Part shown: positions 15,734 to 24,300 of the stretch, piece by piece
How the letters are laid out: every line of letters begins with the position of its first letter
Numbering within the stretch: position 1 is the stretch's first letter
Origin: Nostoc mirabile CHAB5784
GTDB lineage: Bacteria > Cyanobacteriota > Cyanobacteriia > Cyanobacteriales > Nostocaceae
NCBI RefSeq assembly: GCF_020829645.1
Contig: NZ_JAIVFS010000043.1
Location: forward strand, 1 to 64,000
Length of the DNA stretch: 64,000 nt
Direction of reading: 5' to 3'
Notes under the pieces: generated by a model
Seen by the model: the letters and a program-made list of their open reading frames with translations, nothing else
The model's database searches: none
What the model was told of the DNA's origin: nothing
Made by a program: the position numbers and the translations under genes

Positions 15734-16969
15734 TTATTTTTTACCTGCTTGCAAACGCCCTTTTCTACCTTGTGTCACCTTCGGTTCTTCTTCCTTACTG
15801 GAGTTGACCATTTGTATCAAGTGCTGATTTAGATAACTTTGCGCCGAGATATACAAACTTTCCCAAATCTCTTGATTGCGGCTGATTTTTGTGCCAACTG
15901 TATTTCCTGCTGTTTTTTCCGACACCAAGTACTTACGGAAGTAGTTATTCCACAGGTGTTGGAGGAAATCTTCTGCGAATTCGTTAAACGGCAGAATCCA
16001 TTTATAGTCTTTATCCAAAAATACCCGATAGGACGCAATTATCGGTAGTGCCAAGTCGGTTGGCGCACCAAACCCGAAAGAGTATTTGCTATCAGGCAAT
16101 AACGTAGTTTTACGTATATCTATTGAAGCTAAATCGTTACTACCCTTCCTTCTGGGATTGCTGATATGGTCTTGAATTATTTCATAGAGTCTTTGCTCTA
16201 TCCACAAAGCTTGAGAAAGCAGAGGCAGTAAAGCAGTTAATCTTTCCCTTTCTGCGTCTGTGATGTTACTTGGAAGACTCATCCCTGCTGGGTGTTTGGT
16301 TCGTTTATTGCCGTCGGGATTGTATTTATTTCTGTCGAGGCAGTAAAGCAGCTTCAGCAAATGGGTGACATTGCACTGAGCGTTTCTGGGAGCGCCGCTT
16401 TGGTTTTGGTAGTAGGCGATGCGGAATTTTCTATCTTCTTTCTGTTCTAAGTCAGCTAAATACTGCTTGAGAAATTTGTAATCACCTCTGGCGTTAACTT
16501 TGGAGCGAGAATCTACTGGCGTTGTGGTATTTGAAGCCAGGGCTATATCTTTGGCTGATTCTTCAGTTAGTCCAATGTGAATCGTAACTTTTACTCTGGC
16601 TTGGGTTAAATTGTAGTTGTAATTTTTTGCTTGCTCAAATGCTAAAACTGTATGCCCACCGTTGATAATTCCATCACTACCGCCCTCCGAGGCTTCTAAA
16701 ATTTCCAGTTCGAGTTCAGTTTTGTTTTTGCTCTTGTTAGCTTTATTGGCTGACAGAACGATTCCACTGTGGCGAGAGAAGAATTTTGCAGGTTCGGTCG
16801 TCAGCGAGTCGAAGATTTGTCTGTAGGTTGCGCTTTTGCGGTTTGGTTCCCGAATGTTGGGTTCTAAGGGGAGGTCTATAGGGAAGCTGTCTACATGGGC
16901 TGTGGCGATAATGCAATTGGGATTGGCTTGAAAATAATTATCTATTTTTAGGTTCCAGGTCTTGGGCAT
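15734..16969 (-). CDS. AIPR-like protein (abortive-infection/phage-resistance family), 411 aa
   Basis: AIPR proteins carry a conserved NGGQT-type motif; here GIINGGHTVLAFEQA lies near residue 100 and ALASNTTTPVDSRS follows near 145, the typical pairing. The rest is mixed alpha/beta (LLKLLYCLDRNKYNPDG), and the tail is Lys-rich (KGRLQAGKK). AIPR members have been linked to phage resistance, though many have no tested function. His replaces the usual Gln in the motif. It is convergent with the DUF4351 gene, 43 bases apart. Confidence 0.65.
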   Translation of the reverse strand: MPKTWNLKIDNYFQANPNCIIATAHVDSFPIDLPLEPNIREPNRKSATYRQIFDSLTTEPAKFFSRHSGIVLSANKANKSKNKTELELEILEASEGGSDGIINGGHTVLAFEQAKNYNYNLTQARVKVTIHIGLTEESAKDIALASNTTTPVDSRSKVNARGDYKFLKQYLADLEQKEDRKFRIAYYQNQSGAPRNAQCNVTHLLKLLYCLDRNKYNPDGNKRTKHPAGMSLPSNITDAERERLTALLPLLSQALWIEQRLYEIIQDHISNPRRKGSNDLASIDIRKTTLLPDSKYSFGFGAPTDLALPIIASYRVFLDKDYKWILPFNEFAEDFLQHLWNNYFRKYLVSEKTAGNTVGTKISRNQEIWESLYISAQSYLNQHLIQMVNSSKEEEPKVTQGRKGRLQAGKK

Positions 16970-17050
16970 ACTTTGTTTGCAAGGAAAGGGGAATTTCTAT
17001 GTTAACCAGAGGAAAATTTTTCGGGACACTTTTTGGAGCCGCACTGTCAC

Positions 17051-18001
17051 TTATGACTGCGTTTCGGTTTCTGACCGGATTATTCGACGCAATTCTTCGA
17101 TTGTCGTGGCTGTTTTTATCTGTTCTTTTATTGCCCGTAATTGTTCTATATCGTAAATCTGAGAAACTTCTTCCATGATAAACAGTTCAGAAGCACCAAA
17201 CTTGAGTTCTAAACCTAATTCAATCCCTTCTAATAGTCCTAACCGGATACCACTGCGTTCAAAAGAAGTAACATACTGCATACGTTGCTCTGCCTCTATT
17301 TGTTCTACTTCAAAAAGAAACTCTCGCTCTAAATCTTGGGGGAGTGTCAACACCCAGTCTACAAAAGCCAACAAGTTTAGAACATCCTCACGTTCAAATC
17401 CCTGCTGGTACAATCTCCGCACTAAACTTAGTTTCTGCTGCTTACGTTGTAACCTGTCGCTCTTGGTTTGTACTGCTGCTAAATGTGCCATCACCACAGT
17501 CGCCAAAGGGTTACGGCTGGCTTCTAGCTCAGACTGTCTTTGTTGATAGTCTAACAATTTGACAACTGGAAACTGGAAATTTATCGTACAGCCAAAAAGA
17601 CTGTAACCAAATTGATTCGGTCGCCAGTTAATACGCTCATCACCCAGGACTGCCAACGATGCAACAGATCGCTTATATCTATCGTAGATGCGGTAGTTGT
17701 AGATAAACATCCTTTCGCTAAAATCAGATTCTGACTGGGATTGGATTTCTAGATGTATCAGTATCCAGGATTCTTCGCCACCAGTGCGGTATATTTTTAT
17801 CAGCTTATCTGCTAGTCGCTTCCCCAGTTCGGCATCGCGCACCACCTGCTCTAATTCTTTGTCCAAGAACTCAGGCTGTTGAGTCCAATCTATTTCCCCA
17901 TGTGCTTGGGGAAAGAAAAACAGCATGAAGTCTTCAAAATACAGTTGTAGTATCTGTTTCCACGGCGAATCATATTCCGTTTGGGGGCTGGCATCGGTCA
18001 T
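17051..18001 (-). CDS. Rpn-family-like PD-(D/E)XK nuclease/transposase protein, 316 aa
   Basis: PWKQILQLYFEDFMLFFFPQ, DWTQQPEFLDKELEQVVRDA and ESWILIHLEIQSQSESDF are hallmark segments of the large cyanobacterial Rpn/transposase-nuclease family; D (RDAELG) and ExQ (HLEIQ) match the nuclease core. The C-terminal half is helical, with coiled coil at about 170-270. Family members are short-range recombination factors of uncertain role, often in many copies. Length is normal. Reads away from the AIPR-like gene's start with an 81-bp gap. Confidence 0.7.
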   Translation of the reverse strand: MTDASPQTEYDSPWKQILQLYFEDFMLFFFPQAHGEIDWTQQPEFLDKELEQVVRDAELGKRLADKLIKIYRTGGEESWILIHLEIQSQSESDFSERMFIYNYRIYDRYKRSVASLAVLGDERINWRPNQFGYSLFGCTINFQFPVVKLLDYQQRQSELEASRNPLATVVMAHLAAVQTKSDRLQRKQQKLSLVRRLYQQGFEREDVLNLLAFVDWVLTLPQDLEREFLFEVEQIEAEQRMQYVTSFERSGIRLGLLEGIELGLELKFGASELFIMEEVSQIYDIEQLRAIKEQIKTATTIEELRRIIRSETETQS

Positions 18002-18096
18002 ACTTGTTCCAGGGCGAACTCACGCCCTTGATTGTATTACTACTTGTGAGCCAGTGTATGATTTTAGGCTCTTGAATTAAACCCCTAAACGAAGAG

Positions 18097-18614
18097 TTAA
18101 ACTATGATTTCAGACTCCAAAACACTCAATGTTTTCTCTTCCAAATCCGTCAAATAAGCCCGCTTCAGCTGACCCAGCGACTCCAAAAACTTCTGCACCG
18201 ACTCCTCCAACGCACCCGAATACACCCGATTGATGCGTAGGCGTAGCCCGCCGTAGGCATCGCATATCTCCCGCGTCTGCTCACACTCGGCAGGGAGGTA
18301 ATTGTAAGATTTGAGGTGCTGCAAGCCAACGGTGTACTCCCCATCCCAGGTTTTGACAGTGCAACTGAACTCATTTACTTGGCTGACAATCCCCCAACAC
18401 CCACCCCTGCCTCTGAGTTCCGGGTTGTCTTTGACTATGATTTGGCAGACTTCGCCGATTTGGTAGGTGTTTGGTACTTTCGTCCTTTCCATTATGCGCT
18501 GCACCACATCTTTGACGATTCTACCAGTCGGTACTTTCCCGCCTGCAAGTTCTACTGCGGTTTGCCATACCTCCCACTGTTCTTGAGGTTCTAGCTTTGT
18601 TATGGGTCGGACTT
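18097..18614 (-). pseudogene. 3' part of a cyanobacterial hypothetical gene cut by a MITE
   Basis: The frame is open from 18614 leftward (VRPITKLEPQEQWEVWQTAV, then VQRIMERTKVPNTYQIGEVC) to the stop at 18097. A GTG at 18507 gives a 136-aa product, but the upstream sequence is clearly coding too. The C-terminal part contains a short folded region (CWGIVSQVNEFSCTVKTWDG). The gene is separated from its 5' part (18872-19049) by the MITE at 18624. A dispersed repeat at 18232-18263 is read in frame. The family resembles a common cyanobacterial protein of unknown role. Confidence 0.6.
18232..18263 (-). repeat. Dispersed palindromic repeat read in frame
   Basis: GATGCGTAGGCGTAGCCCGC and the following CGTAGGCATCGC belong to a repeat I know from Nostoc-type genomes (GGCGATGCCTACGGC on the other strand). 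Here it lies inside coding sequence and encodes roughly DAYGGLRLR. Confidence 0.6.
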
Positions 18615-18623
18615 GCCCTTCGC
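18615..18623 (+). repeat. 9-bp target-site duplication (left copy)
   Basis: GCCCTTCGC here recurs exactly at 18863-18871, immediately outside the inverted repeats of the element between. Confidence 0.8.
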
Positions 18624-18862
18624 CATCGGTGACAGGTTAAGGTCATGAACAATTTGTCAATAAGCAATAGTGCTTAAAATTATGGGATAAATTGGGGTAG
18701 AAAACACAATTTTTAAGCTAGCGATCGCGTTAAATTTAAAAGCATCATTTATTCTTACCCTCAAAACCCAGTACAAAGCTTAATTTGTTACTTTATTAAG
18801 CGGCTGATTTATAGCGTAATTACTATTGACAAAACTAATTTTGCCTTAACCTGTCACCAATG
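18624..18862 (+). mobile_element. MITE, 239 bp, with 19-bp inverted repeats and 9-bp duplication
   Basis: The left end is CATCGGTGACAGGTTAAGG and the right end is the inverse of CATTGGTGACAGGTTAAGG, one mismatch in 19. The AT-rich interior contains one GCGATCGC and no genes. Removing the element and one duplication joins two open frames into one continuous coding sequence, so the insertion is well supported. The GGTGACAG-TTAA-GTCA pattern at the left end recalls transposase-binding repeats of Tn7-like elements, but a 9-bp duplication is not what those make. Confidence 0.85.
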
Positions 18863-18871
18863 GCCCTTCGC

Positions 18872-19049
18872 TAGTGGGCAAAATTTGTGATCCATTTGTT
18901 GTCAAATCTTCAGGCGGCGAATTTTGACAACAAATTGTTGTCAAATTTTCATAGACATCAGCTGCTGCAATCAAATAATTCGATTTTTGACGGCTATTGT
19001 CACTGGAACGATAACTTGGCAGAAAAGGACATCTTTTGCTTCCAATCAG
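18872..19049 (-). pseudogene. 5' part of the gene cut by the 18624 MITE
   Basis: Read on the minus strand, this gives RCPFLPSYRSSDNSRQKSNY, then LIAAADVYENLTTICCQNSP and DLTTNGSQILPTSEGQVRPI, joining in frame with 18614. The frame is closed by TAG at 19050-19052 and has no ATG, so the start is also lost. Confidence 0.5.
18893..18950 (+). repeat. Three copies of a TTTGTTGTCAAA-type motif
   Basis: The motifs are ATTTGTTGTCAAAT at about 18895, TTTTGACAACAAAT (inverse) at about 18921 and ATTGTTGTCAAATTTT at about 18934; the last two form a hairpin. Clustered short repeats like this are typical of the ends of Tn7/Tn5053-type elements, and the tniQ gene lies just to the right. This interpretation is inference. 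Confidence 0.4.
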
Positions 19050-19128
19050 CTATTGGACAAATTATGGTTCCAACAAAACAATTTTATAAATCAAAAAATT
19101 AATTTCTGCAAGATGGTTTTGTCCATCT

Positions 19129-20064
19129 CTAGTTTTTTGAGGACTTTTCCAAAGCTACTCTAGATGATAGCTTCCAGAAATCTTCAATAGTATGTTCTAT
19201 ATGGCTCATGCATTTATGTATTCGTTTTTGAGAAATTTGATGGTTTGATAATTCTAGGCTTGATAATTCTTTCAGTTGAAAATATGCAATAATTTGTCTG
19301 TAAAATCTTGTAGTTTCCGACTCAAATACTTTAGTGTTAAAAGCGATTAATGAACCAAGAATCTTAATTAGCTCTGATTGTAATGCGATTTCTGAGTGAT
19401 ATAATCCATCTGATTTGATATGATATTTCTCTAAATTTCCTAACCATTCTCCACAATGATTACAATATCCAGTCCGCGAGTTAGGAGCTATGATAGGTAA
19501 TTTATGATTGCAATGAGGACATTGTGTAATTAGAGGATAATGATGTTGGGGGCATACTGCAACTGGCTCAAAAGACCAAAGTAATGGTTCGTATATAGGT
19601 AATTTATTTTGATGCCAATAGCTGTAGCATAAAGGGCACCAAGCTTTGCAATCACGAAGTAAATAAACATAAGTTATTAATTCATGCCAATGCATCATAG
19701 TTAGACAGGTTAAATCACTACGTAAAGTGAGAATTTCTAGAGATTCAACTAATTTAGATGTATACCAACCACTAAAGTTTAGTAACTTGATATGAGAACG
19801 ATTTGTAAAAGTCCTACCAACAATTCCCTTACAAGATCCCGATAAGTCATCATGCCCCCAAAAAAATGGGTAGATTTTATGCTTGATTAATTTATCCGGG
19901 GTAACGCAATGAACCTCAGCTAAACGAATGAGATAACTAATTAAACTTTCACATTCAATAGCTCCAATATTAATTGGCTCTAAAAAATATAAAACACTAC
20001 GTTCTGGGATATCTGGAGTATGCAAATCATAACTTCGATATAAGGTTAATTTGTCAAACTGCAT
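19129..20064 (-). CDS. tniQ: TniQ/TnsD-type transposition protein, 311 aa
   Basis: TniQ proteins select targets for Tn7/Tn5053-type transposition. The N-terminal domain carries the ESLISYLIRLAEVHCVTPDK pattern typical of TniQ. Two to three zinc clusters follow: CPLC near 143, CPQHHYPLITQCPHCNHKLP near 185 and YCNHCGEW near 209. The start overlaps the tniB-like gene by 11 bases. The remaining 90 residues are helical. No tnsB/tniA, cas12k or CRISPR array is in the window, so this is part of a decayed element. The gene itself looks intact. Confidence 0.8.
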   Translation of the reverse strand: MQFDKLTLYRSYDLHTPDIPERSVLYFLEPINIGAIECESLISYLIRLAEVHCVTPDKLIKHKIYPFFWGHDDLSGSCKGIVGRTFTNRSHIKLLNFSGWYTSKLVESLEILTLRSDLTCLTMMHWHELITYVYLLRDCKAWCPLCYSYWHQNKLPIYEPLLWSFEPVAVCPQHHYPLITQCPHCNHKLPIIAPNSRTGYCNHCGEWLGNLEKYHIKSDGLYHSEIALQSELIKILGSLIAFNTKVFESETTRFYRQIIAYFQLKELSSLELSNHQISQKRIHKCMSHIEHTIEDFWKLSSRVALEKSSKN

Positions 20065-20950
20065 TTTCGCTCCCTATTGAATCTCGTCTTGGCTTACGAA
20101 TTTCCAGTAATTTTCTTCGTTTTTTCGGCTCAATATCTTGAGATTTTATTTCAGGTTGTGAGGTTGTTTGATGTTTGGATATAGGTGGACAGCGTAAACC
20201 TAAGTCTTGATATAACTCTTCTATCTTTCCTTCAATTTCTGCATATCTAGCTTCTCCTTGTTTAATATGTTTGAGAATATTTCGACATTGACCAACTGAT
20301 AAAGCCCTTTTCTCTAAATGTTTGAGCGTAACAGTAGGAGCATCTTCATTTAATGCTTCTCCAAGGGCATTTCTTGACCAATTTTTGAGGATACCAACAC
20401 ATCCTAAGCTGCGTGAATACAAATATTCCCAATGCGATAGAAAATCTGGTGGCTCTTTTGTTGGTATTTGACACTGAAAATTCCAAATTACTGAGTGCCA
20501 AATTTCTCTATCTTCTATAAATTCGGCATTGTAACGAGGCAGATGAACATAAATACTACGTCTACTTAATTGGTCGCCTATATCATGAAGGGTTAGTAAA
20601 TCATAAGTTCCAATTAATCCATGCAAAACTTGAGTGAGAGAAGCTAATGATTTAATTGCTTCAGGTACGTCTGTTAGTTTTCTTCCACTAGCTACAGCTA
20701 ATAAATGATGCGCTTCATCAATAAAAAATATTTTCGGTCTTCTCTGTTTCAAAGCTTGCTCTAGTGCCCATCCTAATTCAGTCTCTAAAATTGCTGGTTT
20801 AATTATTAATTGACCATCAGAATTATGATATACGCCCGAAGTTCCATAATTTATCTTATTTTCAATTAGCTCTGGTGCTTCTGCCAGTGCATATAAGCAA
20901 CGTTGTCGATTAAATTGGCCAAAAATAGTGGTGAATTTCCCAATAATTCT
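20054..20950 (-). pseudogene. TniB/TnsC-type AAA+ ATPase lacking its Walker A region
   Basis: The Walker B line KIFFIDEAHHLLAVASGRKL and following sensor region (LIGTYDLLTLHDIGDQLSRR) identify the family. The first ATG, at 20752, would give 232 aa, but the coding frame is open back to 20950 (FGQFNRQRCLYALAEAPELI) and closed by a TGA at 20951-20953 without a start codon. The P-loop that should precede this is absent. A 5' truncation is therefore likely and ATPase activity should be lost. Confidence 0.7.
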
Positions 20951-21307
20951 TCAGTTATAACTAGTAAGCCTCAGTCATAAATTAGACAATTAATTTTTGT
21001 TAAAGTTGCCCCATTATTTTGTTGATAATCTATTCTTAACCTTCACACTTAAAGCATTACTTGTTTGACGATTGTCGTTGAAGTAAGCACTACGTAAAAT
21101 TGTTCGACTCTAATTGTTGAAAGTATTGATATATCTTGTTTTTATGCCCAACTATTATTAAGCATGAAAAGCTACACAAGTATTACTTAACTAAGAAAAA
21201 ATATCTGCACTTACGGAACGGTTTATGCTTCCATTTTGCGTACTAGGACAAGTTATGCTTCCGTTAGTTTGGACTTGCTGACAATTAATTAACGCAACAA
21301 TAAGGTT
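20951..21307. other. Non-coding stretch with TTATGCTTCC repeats
   Basis: No convincing gene. TTATGCTTCC occurs at 21223-21232 and 21253-21262, again at 21328-21337 inside the 3' end of the synthase gene, and as TTATGGTTCC at 19062-19071. The two copies preceded by GGACAA(A/G) (19055 and 21246) are in the same orientation on either side of the tniB/tniQ remnant. They may be binding sites of the lost transposase. Confidence 0.4.
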
Positions 21308-24300
21308 TCAGACCCTAAAATCCTCGCTTATGCTTCCAGACCCTGACAATTTTTGGGTCTGGTTACACTCTAACGCGACTTGTAATTGCGCGGCTAACAC
21401 CTGTACGTGCGGCTTTTGCATCATGGTCATATGGTTCCCCAGAACAACATGAACATCTACAGTGCTAGAAATCTCCTTCCAACCCAAGGTCGGCTCTTTT
21501 AGCATCTCACTTTGAACTGCATCAGTATCCTCAACGACATCAACATCTTGGGCACGGAAAAGGGCAATACGAGTTGGAAGCACTCCCGAAGGCAAATAAG
21601 TACGATGGGCTTTCAGGGACGCCATGTATACTTGCACTAGCCCCCGAACTAATGTTATTCCTGCATCAGGTGGTAACAAGTTGACCCGTATTAACCGTTC
21701 TTTGAGATAGTGCCATCGCTCCTCAGTAGTCAAGTTAGCAAGAGTTTCTTTGGATACCTCTAAGTTCAAGGAGAACATGTATTCAATGTAGCTGGCAAAA
21801 TCAAAGAGATTTGCTGCCTCCTCTTCATCGGAACAATTCGGCTTATTACTAACAATTGGCGCAAGAACATCGATAATCGCAACTAGAGCTACTTCATGTC
21901 CCATTTTTCGTAGCTGTTGTGCCATCTCAAAGGCAACTACACCTCCAAAGGAATGCCCTCCCAGCAGGTAGGGACCATTTGGCTGAAGAGTCTGCATTGC
22001 TTCAATATAGTAGGCGGCTATGTCTTCCACCCGTGTGAAAGGCTCTGATTCGCCATCCAGACCTTTTGCAGTGAAACCGTAGAAGGGTTGGTCAAGGCCA
22101 AGATGACGCGCTAGCTCATACAAGTAAATCACATTTCCACCAACTCCAGGCACGCAGAAAAATGGTCTTTTGTCACCCCTAGACTGAATCGCTACTAAGG
22201 GAGACCACGAGAAGGAATCTGCTGATGCTCGAAGACAACTCGCAAGCTGTTCGATAGTCGGGCTAGCCAAAAGTGTCGCTAAAGGAAGATTTAGACCAAA
22301 GTGCTGCGGAATCTGAGCCATTAGGCGTACAGCTAAAAGCGAATGACCGCCTAATTCAAAAAAGTTATCGTGAACTCCAATAGTGGAAAGCTGCAAAACT
22401 TCTGACCAAATGCGCTGTAGTTGCTGTTCAACTGTGTCGCGGGGAGGGATAAAGCTGGTTGAGTCAGAAGGTGAGCTATCTGGTGCTGGTAAGGCGCGAC
22501 GGTCTACCTTGCCGTTGGGGGTTAGTGACAGGGCATCCAACATCACAAAAGTGTTTGGCATCATGTATTCGGGTAGCTTCTTTTGCAGGAAGCGGCGAAC
22601 CTCGCTGAGTAATAAACTCGAACTGCTCCAAGTCGGTTTTACAGAATCACAGACTAACTTGCTACCACGCTCTTCTGGCAGGTACTGGTTTATGGATGGT
22701 CGTCTCGCATAGATATTATAGAGTCCAGTATCTTCCAGTAAAGTATCCTGCTCAATAGTTAGGTCGTATCCATGTTTTTTGAGCAGTGCTGCAATCTCCT
22801 CCAACCTGCCGTCGATGTTATGAACCTCTACAACTATCTGCTGGATCTTTTGCCAATCCTCTTGCTGGATGCCAGAAAGCACGTCCTGCTCACTTTTCTC
22901 CACGTCGATTTTCAGCAAATCGATCCTCTCAACGCCATGCTCACCAATCACATCAGAAATTGTCCTTAAGTGGCAAGTGAATTGCTGACTCTGCAATCGT
23001 TCTGCTAGCAGTTCATCAATTGCCTGACTTGATAGTGCTGTCTCATTTGCTACAATATTTTGTTGTTTGAGCAAAAAAGATTTGATCACCTCTCGCTCTT
23101 GATCAGCATCAGCAAAGCGTCCAGAAATTACGGAAACTTGGGGATAATACGTAAAAGTGTCACTCTTTGTCTCGTTGGAAAGACCAAGATTAAATAGCTT
23201 GACATTTAAGCCATAGCCTTCAGTATTTATGCGTAGTAGGTCAAAAACAGGCGGAATTGGCTCAAATGCGTAAATAGAAACATCTTTACAGATTTGACCC
23301 ACGAAGAGTGTGAACAGACCGATATTGGCACCCACATCAAAAATACAATCCCCTTTATTGATAGTGATGCCATGTTTTAAATAAGCCTGTTCCTCCCAAA
23401 GTTCTTTGTAGACGAATTCTGTCTCGTTTTTATTCAGATGGGCAATCACCATGCCATTCGGCAACTCATGGAGTAATCTTTCATTAAGCAGACCTTTGTT
23501 TTTAAAACGAAGTAGTTGTAAAATTGGAAAAGCATAGTTTTGGTCAGGGACAATATATGCTACCAGACGCTTATTGTCAGGATCGTCCTCTCGGAGGATT
23601 ACCACAGTTTCCCCCACAGCCAGATGTTGTGTTAGCGCTGCCTCAATTTCGCCAAGTTCAATACGGAAGCCGCGAATCTTGACCTGATTGTCAATGCGAC
23701 CTAGAAATTCGATGTTACCATCGGGTAAATAACGGGCTAAGTCACTTGTTTTGTAGAGGCGAGAAGAGGGTTCATTGCTAAAGAGATTGGGGATAAATTT
23801 CTCAGTCGTCAAATCGCAACGGTTGAGGTAGCCTCGCGCCACGCCATCACCACCGATGTATAGTTCGCCAGCAACTCCCACAGGAACAGGTTGGAGATAG
23901 TGATCTAAAATGTAAATCTGCGTGTTGGCAATCGGGCGACCAATAGGCACCGTCCTTAAATTACTCTCTGGTTGGCATTGCCAGAAGGTGACATCGATTG
24001 CCGCTTCTGTTGGACCGTAGAGATTGTGCAATTCGCAGTTCAGGCGAGCAAAAAAGCGTTCAAGGAGTTTTTTTGGCAGTGCTTCGCCACTACAGAACGT
24101 TCGCTTTAAGCAACTGCACCTTTCCAGACCCTGTTCTTCTAAGAAAACCTGGAGCATGGAAGGGACAAAATGCAGTGTGGTAATCTGCTGCTCTAGCGTC
24201 AAGTTGACTAAGTAAGCACTATCAGTATGTCCACCCGGTTTTGCTACAACTAAACGCGCTCCAGTCAATAATGGCCAAAAGAATTCCCAAACTGACACAT

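Noticed and set aside
16962..18594. Plus-strand frames opposite the AIPR-like, Rpn-like and 18097 genes
   Set aside because: They are antisense to genes with recognisable family motifs and have low-complexity Ser/Arg/Cys-rich translations typical of shadow frames.
18893..21300. CRISPR-associated transposon (type V-K CAST)
   Set aside because: tniQ, truncated tniB and end-like repeats are present, but there is no Cas12k, no CRISPR repeat array and no TnsB in the window; only a Tn7/Tn5053-like remnant can be supported.
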